Assembly (NCBI GenBank): GCA_023663225.1
Contig: JAMPHU010000015.1
Span: 1 to 56,640 of the forward strand
Length of the DNA stretch: 56,640 nucleotides
Origin: Candidatus Gastranaerophilales bacterium
GTDB lineage: Bacteria > Bacillota > Clostridia > Lachnospirales > Lachnospiraceae
Direction of reading: 5' to 3'
The notes under the pieces were generated by a model that was not told the origin of the DNA, made no database searches, and worked only from the letters and a program-made list of their open reading frames with translations. A program made the position numbers and the translations under genes. Shown piece after piece: positions 44,090 to 51,658 of this stretch (within the stretch, counting starts at the first letter, position 1; each line of letters begins with the position of its first letter).

Positions 44090-44821
44090 ATGGGCGCTTT
44101 GGTGGAGATACGGGATGTGTGCAAGGTATACAATCCCGGGGAGAATGAAGTGCGCGCGCTGGATCATGTCAATGTGAGTGTTGACGCCGGAGAGTTTGTG
44201 GCGATCATCGGCCAGTCCGGAAGCGGCAAGTCCACATTGATGAATATGTTGGGATGTCTGGATGTGCCTACCAGCGGACTTTACAGGCTGCACGGTCAGG
44301 ACGTGTCCGCCTTAAACGACGACGAGCTCTCGGATATCCGCAACAGAGAGATCGGTTTTATCTTTCAGGGTTTCAATCTGATACCGAATCTGACTGCCTT
44401 GGAGAATGTGGAGCTTCCTCTGATCTACCGCGGCGTCGGCAAGAGGGAGCGCACGGAGCTCTCGGAAAAGGCGCTTAGAAAAGTGGGATTGGGACACCGG
44501 ATGGATCACAAACCCTCGGAAATGTCCGGCGGACAACAACAGAGAGTCGCCATTGCCAGAGCGATCGCCCAGGCGCCGCCTGTGATTCTGGCGGATGAAC
44601 CCACAGGTAATCTGGATTCCAATTCCACCAAAGAGATCATGGGTATTCTGCAGGAATTGCACAGCGAAGGCAGGACAGTGATTCTGATCACCCACGACAA
44701 TGAGATTGCGGCACAGGCGAAGCGCGTGATACAGATTCGGGACGGGAGGATCGAGTCGGACTCCAAGGACAGAGAAATGGCTGATTTTACAGAAAAAGAG
44801 ATAAAGGAGCAGGAGAAATGA
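44090..44821 (+). CDS. ABC transporter ATP-binding protein, MacB/LolD type
   Basis: A 243-residue cytosolic ATPase. Walker A is GQSGSGKS, the Q-loop is in IGFIFQGFNLIPNLTALENVELP, the signature is SGGQQQRVAIARA, Walker B is VILADEPTGNLDS and the H-loop is ILITHD. The FQGFNLIP and ADEPTGNLDS forms are typical of the MacB/LolD/FtsE branch that pairs with FtsX-like permeases. AGGAGG precedes the ATG at 44090. The stop overlaps the start of the adaptor gene by four bases (ATGA), so the three exporter genes form one operon. The promoter carries an inverted repeat over its -10 box. Confidence 0.95.
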   Translation: MGALVEIRDVCKVYNPGENEVRALDHVNVSVDAGEFVAIIGQSGSGKSTLMNMLGCLDVPTSGLYRLHGQDVSALNDDELSDIRNREIGFIFQGFNLIPNLTALENVELPLIYRGVGKRERTELSEKALRKVGLGHRMDHKPSEMSGGQQQRVAIARAIAQAPPVILADEPTGNLDSNSTKEIMGILQELHSEGRTVILITHDNEIAAQAKRVIQIRDGRIESDSKDREMADFTEKEIKEQEK

Positions 44822-46419
44822 AAAAGAAGAAGCAGACAGAGATGATCAAAGCGGAGGAGACAGATTCCGCAAAGGGCAGGAAAAAGCGCAAAAAAGCGCC
44901 GATCATCATAGGAGGCGTTCTTGTGCTATTGTTGATCCTGCGCATGGTGAGCTGTGCGCTGACTCCTGATATGGGCGCCGTTGTCACCACCACAAATGCG
45001 TTCAGAGGGGAGCTGCAGGAGAGCGTTTCCGCCAGCGGCCGTGTGGAGAGCGGCGAGCAGGATGTGGTGTTCTCCCGAGTCAACGGGCGGATCGATCAGG
45101 TGTTGGTGTCGGTGGGCGATCTGGTGCGCGCCGGAGACATCCTGATCAGCTTTGATATGGAGGAGATGGGAAATCGGCTGGAACAGGCATCTTTGCAGCA
45201 GGCTATGAGCGATGCCACTTATCAGGGCGCGCTGGCGGACAATGCCGAGAATCAGGGCAAGCTGACGGAGGCCAATACCAACCTGGCCGTGCTGGAACAG
45301 CAGATTGCCGATTATAAGGCATGGCTGAAGAATTTGCAGAACACATTGAGCGAGGAACAGCGCAACACAAACAACAATCTGTCCGCCGAGAACTTTCATC
45401 TCACCCAGCGTCAGGCGGAGCTTGCCGGAGAACAGGAGAAACTGGCAAAAGAGCTGGAAGGACTGGGAAATGAACTGGCAGAGTTGGAAAAGAATGGTGG
45501 TGCGGACAGCTCCAAAACGGCGGAGATTCAGAAGCAAATGACGGAGACTCAAAAGCGGCTGGCAGCCATTCAGGAGGAACTGACAAACATCAGCGTCTCG
45601 ATGGCGCAGAACAGTTATTACCAAGGTCTTACGGCGAACTCCGATTATGCGGCTGAGATGCAGAGCAAGATCACGGAGGCGCAGGAGCAGATCGCCGATT
45701 GGGAGGAGTACAAGGCCCGCATGGAGAGCCAGAAAAGCTCCAGCGAGGCGGCGATCATGGATTCCTATGACCGGACGCAGCGAGAGGCTGACAATCAGCT
45801 TGCGCATCTGACTTATCGGGATGCGGAGGATGAATACAACGCGGCGAAGAACGGAGTCGTGGCGGCGTTTGACGGCGTGGTCACAGAATGTGCCGTTCTC
45901 TCAGGAGAGACGGTGTCAGAGAGTATGCGGCTTTTGACGGTTGCCAGCAGCGAGAATGTGAAAATCACGTTTCAGGCCTCCAAGCATGACGTGGAAAAGC
46001 TGGCGGTGGGACAGAAGGCGGATGTGACCATCTCCGGACATTCCTATCAGGGGGAGATCAGCAAGATCGATCATATGGCATCGCTCAACGAGTCCTCTAC
46101 CCCTATGGTGGGCGTGGAAGTACAGATATTAGATCCCGATGAGAACATTATCCTGGGGATGGACGCCCGACTAGATATCTATACCCAAAAGGCGGACAAC
46201 GCGCTGCTCATACCCGTGGAGGCGATCAATGCCGACAGAGAAGGCGATTTCCTCTATGTGGTGGAGGATGGCGTTGTGGTGAGAAGATCCATCGTGTGCG
46301 GGATTTCCTCCGACACTTATACAGAGGTGTTGGAAGGCATTACGGAGGAGGATCAGATCATTTTGACTTCTTACACTACGCTGGAGGAAGGGATGTCCGT
46401 GACCGTTATGCCGCAGTAA
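44818..46419 (+). CDS. Efflux adaptor subunit, MacA/HlyD family
   Basis: A 533-residue membrane-anchored adaptor. After a very basic N-terminus (KKKKQTEMIK and KGRKKRKKAP) there is one membrane segment (about residues 38-52). The first half of a lipoyl-like domain follows (ASGRVESGEQDVVFSRVNGRIDQVLVSVGDLVRAGDILISFD). A long coiled-coil hairpin spans about 115-330 with many Gln/Glu/Ala, and the second lipoyl half (AAFDGVVTECAVLSGETV) and beta-barrel domain close the protein. In Gram-positive bacteria such proteins reach through the wall rather than to an outer membrane. The coiled coil is longer than in typical MacA (about 370 residues in all), which accounts for the extra length. It is the second gene of the exporter operon. 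Confidence 0.9.
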   Translation: MKKKKQTEMIKAEETDSAKGRKKRKKAPIIIGGVLVLLLILRMVSCALTPDMGAVVTTTNAFRGELQESVSASGRVESGEQDVVFSRVNGRIDQVLVSVGDLVRAGDILISFDMEEMGNRLEQASLQQAMSDATYQGALADNAENQGKLTEANTNLAVLEQQIADYKAWLKNLQNTLSEEQRNTNNNLSAENFHLTQRQAELAGEQEKLAKELEGLGNELAELEKNGGADSSKTAEIQKQMTETQKRLAAIQEELTNISVSMAQNSYYQGLTANSDYAAEMQSKITEAQEQIADWEEYKARMESQKSSSEAAIMDSYDRTQREADNQLAHLTYRDAEDEYNAAKNGVVAAFDGVVTECAVLSGETVSESMRLLTVASSENVKITFQASKHDVEKLAVGQKADVTISGHSYQGEISKIDHMASLNESSTPMVGVEVQILDPDENIILGMDARLDIYTQKADNALLIPVEAINADREGDFLYVVEDGVVVRRSIVCGISSDTYTEVLEGITEEDQIILTSYTTLEEGMSVTVMPQ

Positions 46420-46450
46420 AAAAGTGCGGTCCGGCAGAATGTGAGGAATT

Positions 46451-47665
46451 ATGGCACAGATATGGGAATACATTAAAATTGCTCTGATGAATATAAAGAG
46501 CAACAAGGGACGCTCTATTTTGACAATGCTCGGCATTATCATTGGCATTTCCTCCGTGATTATGATTATTTCCATCGGAAACGGAGTCAAGAGCGGCATC
46601 AACAGTGAGTTGAACAATATGGCGGGAGGCCAGCTTTACATTTATTCTAACGGAAACAATGACGAGGGTGTGGAAGTCGAATTTACGGACGAGGATATTC
46701 AGGCGATCTTGAATACGGTGCCCCATGTCAAGGCCGTGACTCCCAACTGGGGATTTAGCGGGACTGTGTCCGGCAGAAAAGGGATCTTCAACGGCACCTG
46801 CAGTTTCGGTATGCCCGGCTTACAGTATTCCAGCAACGATCCGCTGGTGAAGGGCCGGTATTTTACGGAGAGCGATTATTATTCGGCCAACAAAGTGTGC
46901 ATCATCACGGAGAACAGCGCCCGGCTGCTCTTTGGCAACACCAATGTGGTGGGGATGACGCTGGAGTATTCTATGTACGGGGAGAGCGTGGAATTTACCA
47001 TTATCGGTATCCGTCAGGACAACAATTCTATGTTGTCGGGCCTGATGAGTTCCAACCAGATCTCCATGGAAGCGCCGTTGTCGGTGGTGACGGATTCCAT
47101 GGGTTTCTACATCACGATGAGCGATCTGCTGATCATCAGCGACAGTGCGGAGGACGCCAGACAGGTTGCCGTGGACACGGTCCGCCTCATGGAGAATCGG
47201 CATAATGTGAGGGGGAAAGATGCGATCCAGGTGGAAAATTTCAACGATTATATGAGCCAGATGGATTCGATCTTGAGTTATGTCACCGTGTTTGTGGTAT
47301 TTGTGGCGGCGATCTCTCTGTTGGTGGGAGGCATCGGCGTGATGAATATTATGCTGGTGTCTGTCACGGAGCGCACCAGAGAGATCGGTATCCGCAAGGC
47401 GCTGGGCGCGCGCACCGGCTCCATCTTGCTGCAGTTTTTGTCAGAATCCGCCATTATCACGCTTCTGGGAGGCATCATCGGCATCCTGATCGGTGTTGCG
47501 GGGGCTTATGGAGTCTGCAGCCTGATCGGTTTTACCGCCAGGGTCAATGTAAGCACCGTGTTGGGCGCAAGTCTTTTCTCGTCCGCGGTAGGAATCTTCT
47601 TTGGCATCTATCCCGCCAGGAAAGCGGCGCGTTTAAGTCCCATTGAAGCGCTGCGCCATGAGTAA
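46451..47665 (+). CDS. ABC transporter permease, MacB/FtsX type
   Basis: A 404-residue permease with the MacB layout: one N-terminal membrane segment (ILTMLGIIIGISSVIMIISIGNG), a large extracytoplasmic MacB-PCD domain of about 230 residues, then three C-terminal segments beginning FVVFVAAISLLVGGIGVMNIMLVSVTERTREIGIRKALGAR, the conserved FtsX coupling region. The final IYPARKAARLSPIEALRHE motif is characteristic. MacB-type systems act by mechanotransmission, extruding peptides, antibiotics or lipoproteins from outside the membrane. The substrate is unknown. It follows the adaptor gene by 31 bases and ends the operon, with a hairpin element 59 bases downstream. Confidence 0.95.
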   Translation: MAQIWEYIKIALMNIKSNKGRSILTMLGIIIGISSVIMIISIGNGVKSGINSELNNMAGGQLYIYSNGNNDEGVEVEFTDEDIQAILNTVPHVKAVTPNWGFSGTVSGRKGIFNGTCSFGMPGLQYSSNDPLVKGRYFTESDYYSANKVCIITENSARLLFGNTNVVGMTLEYSMYGESVEFTIIGIRQDNNSMLSGLMSSNQISMEAPLSVVTDSMGFYITMSDLLIISDSAEDARQVAVDTVRLMENRHNVRGKDAIQVENFNDYMSQMDSILSYVTVFVVFVAAISLLVGGIGVMNIMLVSVTERTREIGIRKALGARTGSILLQFLSESAIITLLGGIIGILIGVAGAYGVCSLIGFTARVNVSTVLGASLFSSAVGIFFGIYPARKAARLSPIEALRHE

Positions 47666-47723
47666 AAAGGACTTGCATTTTACGGGGAAGTATATTAATA
47701 TATTTTTTAGATTGAAAAATGAG

Positions 47724-47772
47724 GTGGGGCTGTCGCACCATAGCAATTTCCGCTATAATGCGACGGCCCCAC
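47724..47772. repeat. Extragenic hairpin element, copy 2
   Basis: Arms of 21 bases (47724-47744 and 47752-47772) form an inverted repeat with two mismatches and one wobble around a 7-base loop. The core TGTCGCACCATAGC and GCTATAATGCGACG matches the element at 18071-18121, while the outer bases (GTGGGGC and GCCCCAC) differ. It lies between the exporter operon and the YcxB-like gene. No T-run follows. Confidence 0.75.
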
Positions 47773-47803
47773 TTGACGCTATAACAGAAAGGAAACGGGT
47801 GTT

Positions 47804-48280
47804 ATGGTTGAGCTGGATATCAAGATCGATGCGGGAGATCTGTATAATTACAATCTCAGACATGCGTACAACAACGCGTCGGGCATCATGGGAAGTGCGC
47901 TGGGCGCTCTCATGCTTATCGTGGGAGCAGGGCGCGGCCAGTGGATCTTTGTCATAGGCGGCGCGGCACTTTTGCTCTATCTGCCTTGGACGCTCTTTTT
48001 GCGGAGCAGGCAGCAGCTTATGAACAATCCCGCATTTAAAAATACGCTGCACTATGTGTTGGACGATCAGGGGATCACCATCTCCCAGGGGGAGGAGTCG
48101 GCTACCCAGAGCTGGGAAGATATGGTGAAAGCGGTATCCACAGGGCGGAGCATTATCGTCTATACCTCGAAGGTGAATGCCACGATTTTTCCCAAGAGAC
48201 AGATGGGGGACAAGACCATCCAGGTGATCGAGTGCATTTCCACCCACATGCCTCCCGCCAAGGTGAAGATACGAGCGTGA
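47804..48280 (+). CDS. YcxB-like membrane protein
   Basis: A 158-residue protein with two adjacent hydrophobic segments (about residues 27-42 and 45-63) followed by a soluble C-terminal domain (LHYVLDDQGITISQGEESATQSWEDMVKAV and STGRSIIVYTSKVNATIFPKRQMG). This is the YcxB-like arrangement, in which the C-terminal domain resembles a small PH-like fold. The function is unknown. GAAAGGAA precedes the ATG at 47804. It may share a transcript with rimI, 87 bases on; that gap holds a 19-base direct repeat. Confidence 0.78.
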   Translation: MVELDIKIDAGDLYNYNLRHAYNNASGIMGSALGALMLIVGAGRGQWIFVIGGAALLLYLPWTLFLRSRQQLMNNPAFKNTLHYVLDDQGITISQGEESATQSWEDMVKAVSTGRSIIVYTSKVNATIFPKRQMGDKTIQVIECISTHMPPAKVKIRA

Positions 48281-48306
48281 GGCAAGCAGCAGGATTATGC
48301 GCTGAT

Positions 48307-48359
48307 GGAAGATGCACAGAGATGGGATCGTGAGAACAGAGGAAGATGCACGGAGATGG
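48307..48359. repeat. Short direct repeat before rimI
   Basis: A 19-base sequence at 48307-48325 (GGAAGATGCACAGAGATGG) recurs at 48341-48359 with one change. The copies are 34 bases apart and the second ends eight bases before the rimI start. Confidence 0.6.
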
Positions 48360-48367
48360 AGTAGACT

Positions 48368-48811
48368 ATGGAACTGCGGATACGGCCGTTATGTGAGGCG
48401 GATATTGAACCTTTGAGCGCGATCGAAGCGGAGGCGTTCAGTATGCCTTGGTCGCCAAGAGACTTTGCGGAACTTTTAAAACATGATTACTGTCTGTATC
48501 TGGTGGCGGAGGCGGACGGCGTCGTGGCGGGCTGCGCCGGTATGACTGTAAGCTGCGGCGAAGGCAGTATTGACAATGTGGTGGTGGCCCAAAAGTACAG
48601 GGGGAGGGGGATCGCGAAACGTATGCTCGAGGCGCTCTTTGAGCGGGGAGCGGCGCAGGGCGTGGGAGCCTACACTCTGGAAGTGCGCGTCGGCAACCGC
48701 GAGGCGATCCATCTGTACGAGAAGGTAGGTTTTGTGTCGGAGGGTGTGCGTCCGCGTTTTTACGAGAAACCCACGGAGGATGCGCTGATCATGTGGAAGC
48801 GGGATGCGTGA
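48368..48811 (+). CDS. rimI: Ribosomal protein S18 alanine N-acetyltransferase
   Basis: A GNAT-fold acetyltransferase of 147 residues that uses acetyl-CoA to acetylate the N-terminus of ribosomal protein S18. The acetyl-CoA loop VVAQKYRGRGIAKRML is intact, and the RimI-typical start IRPLCEADIEPLSAIEAEAFSMPWSPRDF and end LEVRVGNREAIHLYEKVGFVSEGVRPRFYEKPTEDALIMW are present. The length is as expected. The usual tsaB/tsaD neighbours are not adjacent. GGAG precedes the ATG at 48368. Confidence 0.92.
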   Translation: MELRIRPLCEADIEPLSAIEAEAFSMPWSPRDFAELLKHDYCLYLVAEADGVVAGCAGMTVSCGEGSIDNVVVAQKYRGRGIAKRMLEALFERGAAQGVGAYTLEVRVGNREAIHLYEKVGFVSEGVRPRFYEKPTEDALIMWKRDA

Positions 48812-48900
48812 GCCAACAATTACCACGCACAGATCATCCTTTTTCCGTTATACTTGAGTAGGAAACACTCATACATGCTAAATGGTGAAAGGTGAGGAAG

Positions 48901-49125
48901 ATGCGCAAAGAGGAAAAGATTATTTGCAATTATTGCAAAAAAGAATTAAAATCAGAGAAAGGTATCTTGAGAGAAGGCTGTTTTTCCGTGGACTATGTCT
49001 TCGGATATTTCAGCCGCAAAGATGGCGTCCGCCATCGGTTCGAGCTCTGTGAGGACTGTTACGACAGGATGATACAGAGTTTTGCGCTGCCGGTGGAGGA
49101 GACGGCGGAAAATGAATTGTTATAA
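48901..49125 (+). CDS. Small zinc-ribbon-like protein
   Basis: A 74-residue soluble protein with two Cys pairs: ICNYCKKEL near the N-terminus and LCEDCYDRM near residue 53, the spacing expected of a single zinc site. Between them lies a segment rich in aromatic and charged residues (VDYVFGYFSRKDGVRHRFE). The ATG at 48901 has GGTGAGG upstream; a GTG at 48892 is the alternative. It lies 15 bases before the ribonuclease Z-like gene and is probably cotranscribed with it. The function is not known. Confidence 0.75.
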   Translation: MRKEEKIICNYCKKELKSEKGILREGCFSVDYVFGYFSRKDGVRHRFELCEDCYDRMIQSFALPVEETAENELL

Positions 49126-49140
49126 GAGATAGAGGTCAAT

Positions 49141-50052
49141 ATGTTAGATGTATGTCTGTTGGGAACCGGAGGGATGATGCCTCTGCCGTATCGGTGGCTC
49201 ACTTCCCTGATAATGCGCTATAACGGGAAAAGTGTGCTGATCGACTGCGGCGAGGGGACGCAGATCGCTCTTCGGGAGAAGGGGTGGAGTCCCAAACCCA
49301 TAGACATCATCTGTTTTACTCATTTTCATGCGGATCATATCAGTGGTCTGCCGGGAATGTTGCTCACCATGGGAAACGCGGAACGCACGGAGGAACTGCT
49401 GCTTGTTGGCCCCAAGGGGTTAAGCAGGGTGGTGGCTTCTCTGCGCGTGATCGCGCCGGAGCTCCCATTCGAGATCCGCTGCGTGGAGATCACAGAACCC
49501 GAGCAGACATTTTCTTTTGACGGTTTTCGGATTGAGGCTTTCAAGGTGAATCACAATGTGGTATGCTATGGATATAGCCTGGTGGTGGAGCGTGCGGGCA
49601 GATTTGACAAGGACAGGGCGATTTCTCAGGAAATCCCCATGAAGCTTTGGAGCAGACTGCAAAAAGGCGAGACGATCTCCCAGGATGGCAGGATATTTAC
49701 GCCGGATATGGTGCTGGGCGGCGCGCGCAAGGGGTTGAAAGTGACCTACAGCACAGACACCCGACCCGCCGACAGCATTGTGAAAAATGCCGCGGGAGCC
49801 GATCTGTTGATCTTGGAAGGCATGTACGGCGAACCGGAGAAGCTCGCAAAGGCGAGAGAACATAAGCACATGACCATGTACGAGGCGGCAAAGATTGCCC
49901 ATAAGGCGCAAGCACCCCGCCTGTGGCTGACTCATTACAGCCCCTCCCTGCTCCATCCGGAGGATTATATGGGGGAAGTGCGCAAGATTTTTCCGGCGGC
50001 GGTGGCGGCCAGGGATGGCAGGAGCCTGGAACTCAATTTTGAGGAAGAGTAA
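49141..50052 (+). CDS. Ribonuclease Z / metallo-beta-lactamase fold hydrolase
   Basis: A 303-residue cytosolic metallo-hydrolase. The tRNase Z start LGTGGMMPLPYRWLTSLIMRYNGKSVLIDCGEGTQIALRE, the zinc motif FTHFHADHISGLPGML, the STDTR segment with a metal Asp, the KHMTMYEAAKIAHKAQAPRLWLTHYSP block with the later His residues are all present. These enzymes cut the 3' trailer from tRNA precursors that lack an encoded CCA, which fits the CCA-less tRNA-Ser genes later in the window. GAGG precedes the ATG at 49141. It is followed 21 bases on by the DUF6715 gene. Confidence 0.92.
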   Translation: MLDVCLLGTGGMMPLPYRWLTSLIMRYNGKSVLIDCGEGTQIALREKGWSPKPIDIICFTHFHADHISGLPGMLLTMGNAERTEELLLVGPKGLSRVVASLRVIAPELPFEIRCVEITEPEQTFSFDGFRIEAFKVNHNVVCYGYSLVVERAGRFDKDRAISQEIPMKLWSRLQKGETISQDGRIFTPDMVLGGARKGLKVTYSTDTRPADSIVKNAAGADLLILEGMYGEPEKLAKAREHKHMTMYEAAKIAHKAQAPRLWLTHYSPSLLHPEDYMGEVRKIFPAAVAARDGRSLELNFEEE

Positions 50053-50073
50053 AGATACGCATGGAGGCAGAGT

Positions 50074-50643
50074 ATGAAAAAAACAACGATGAGAGTAACA
50101 ATGGTGGTCATCGTACTGGTGGCGGCGGTAGTGGCTTACTACGCATACCTCTCCAATCAGACGAAGGAGAGCAGAAGAGATGCGACTCTGACGGCGGTGC
50201 AGTCTGTGTTGAGTCGGAACCTGGAGAACGATTATCCCAAGACGGTTAAGGAAGTCATCAAATACTACAACGAGATTATGAAATGTTACTATAATGAGGA
50301 GTGTACCGAGGCGGAGATCGAGGATCTGGGAATACAGGCGCGCGGACTCTACGATGCGGAGCTTCTGGAGGAAAATGAGGTCACTGTATACATGCAGCGC
50401 TTGTACGACGAGATCACTGATTTTAAAGATCATAAGCGCAAGATCACCAGCATCTCCTTGGCGGGCAGCACCAGTGTGGACTATTTTGAACAGGACGGCT
50501 ATAGTTTTGCGCGGATCCAGTGTATCTACAATGTGAGCGAGGACGGTGTCACGACGGGTTCCATAGAGCGCTATCTGCTCAGGCAGGACGAGAACAGACG
50601 ATGGAAGATCTATGGCTGGGAGCTTGTTCCGCAGACCAATTAG
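50074..50643 (+). CDS. DUF6715 family membrane-anchored protein
   Basis: A 189-residue protein with an N-terminal membrane segment (VTMVVIVLVAAVVAYYAYLSN, residues 7-27) after a short basic stretch, so it is an anchored extracytoplasmic protein or has an uncleaved signal. The remainder is helical then strand-rich, with YPKTVKEVIKYYNEIMKCYYNEECTEAEIEDL and a closing RRWKIYGWELVP. It fits a family (DUF6715) found in Lachnospiraceae with no known role. GGAGGC precedes the ATG at 50074. It lies between the ribonuclease Z-like gene and ispD. Confidence 0.75.
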   Translation: MKKTTMRVTMVVIVLVAAVVAYYAYLSNQTKESRRDATLTAVQSVLSRNLENDYPKTVKEVIKYYNEIMKCYYNEECTEAEIEDLGIQARGLYDAELLEENEVTVYMQRLYDEITDFKDHKRKITSISLAGSTSVDYFEQDGYSFARIQCIYNVSEDGVTTGSIERYLLRQDENRRWKIYGWELVPQTN

Positions 50644-50673
50644 GAGGCGCACGTGGGGCGAAAATGAGGCGAT

Positions 50674-51417
50674 ATGGAAAAGAAAAGATGTACGGCGGTG
50701 ATCCTGGCGGCCGGCAGCGGCAGCCGGATGCAGAGCGAGGTGCCAAAGCAATTTATGACGCTTGAGGGGAAGCCTCTGATCTGTTATGCCCTTTACGCGG
50801 CGGAAATGTCCGCGGTCATAGATGACTGTATTCTGGTGGTCAGGCGGGAAGATCGCAGTTATGTGGCGGAGGAGATCGTGGAGCGATATGGTTTCCAAAA
50901 GGTGGCCGCACTGAGCGACGGAGGGGCCGAGAGGTGGCGCTCTGTATGCAGCGCCTTGCGCGCCATGGAACGGGATGATTTTGGGCCGGCTAAGGAAGGC
51001 TATGTGTTCATCCATGACGGCGCCCGCCCTTTTTTGACAGAGGAAATTTTACAGGATACTTATGAAGCGGTGCAAAAGTATCGGGCTTGTGTGGCGGCGG
51101 TTCCCTCCAAAGATACGGTTAAGATTGCGGACGAGGAGGGTTTTTCGGCGGCGACTCCCGACAGGCGGCTGGTGTGGAACGTCCAGACGCCGCAGGTGTT
51201 TGAGCGGGGACTGATCACGGAGGCCTATGAGAGACTGGCGGGGGCTTATGAGGCATGGCGGAGGGATCCGCGGGGAGAAGAACCCGTGGTGACGGACGAC
51301 GCCGGCGTGGTGGAAAAGTATACGGATGTCAAAGTCAAACTGGTGCCCGCCTCCTATCGAAATATCAAGATCACTACCCCGGAGGATATCGCCGTGGCGC
51401 GGGCCTGGCTGCGGTGA
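50674..51417 (+). CDS. ispD: 2-C-methyl-D-erythritol 4-phosphate cytidylyltransferase
   Basis: Third step of the non-mevalonate isoprenoid pathway: joins CTP and methylerythritol phosphate, giving CDP-ME and pyrophosphate. The 247-residue protein has the nucleotide motif ILAAGSGSRMQSEVPKQFM with the catalytic Arg and Lys, the central VFIHDGARPFLTEEI block, and the C-terminal TDDAGVVEKY and NIKITTPEDIAVA motifs. An insertion around residues 185-205 (AYEAWRRDPRGEEP) makes it slightly longer than usual (about 230). The start is ATG 50674 after GAGGCG. A strong terminator follows the gene. Confidence 0.95.
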   Translation: MEKKRCTAVILAAGSGSRMQSEVPKQFMTLEGKPLICYALYAAEMSAVIDDCILVVRREDRSYVAEEIVERYGFQKVAALSDGGAERWRSVCSALRAMERDDFGPAKEGYVFIHDGARPFLTEEILQDTYEAVQKYRACVAAVPSKDTVKIADEEGFSAATPDRRLVWNVQTPQVFERGLITEAYERLAGAYEAWRRDPRGEEPVVTDDAGVVEKYTDVKVKLVPASYRNIKITTPEDIAVARAWLR

Positions 51418-51435
51418 GGAGGCGGTTATGGCACG

Positions 51436-51461
51436 GCGGACAAATTTGTCCGCTTTTTTTT
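51436..51461 (+). terminator. Terminator after ispD
   Basis: GCGGACAAATTTGTCCGC (51436-51453) is a perfect 18-base palindrome followed by eight T. It ends the rimI-to-ispD group 19 bases after the stop codon. Confidence 0.92.
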
Positions 51462-51566
51462 GTATAATTTGACTAAAAAAGACGTTTGTATTTTTTTCGC
51501 AAACTTGAGAAATAGAAGGATTGACAATAAAATAGTCAAAATATCCATGAAAAATCAAAATTTTGC

Positions 51567-51595
51567 TTGTTTTTTGTGCGAGATGATGATAGAAT
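51567..51595 (+). promoter_or_regulatory. Promoter of the sugar ABC importer operon
   Basis: TTGTTT (51567-51572) and TAGAAT (51590-51595) are 17 bases apart, 64 bases before the binding-protein gene. Upstream, TTGAC (51521-51525) and GTCAA (51535-51539) form a short inverted repeat with a 9-base spacer that could be an operator. Confidence 0.55.
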
Positions 51596-51658
51596 AGAAA
51601 ATGATCAGGGTTAACCTTGATTGATAATACTTTTACAATATTAAAGGGAGGAAAGAGA

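Noticed and set aside
49420-51015. Long antisense open frame (531 codons) opposite the ribonuclease Z-like, DUF6715 and ispD genes
   Set aside because: It spans three real genes and their gaps on the other strand; no ribosome binding site and low-quality composition.
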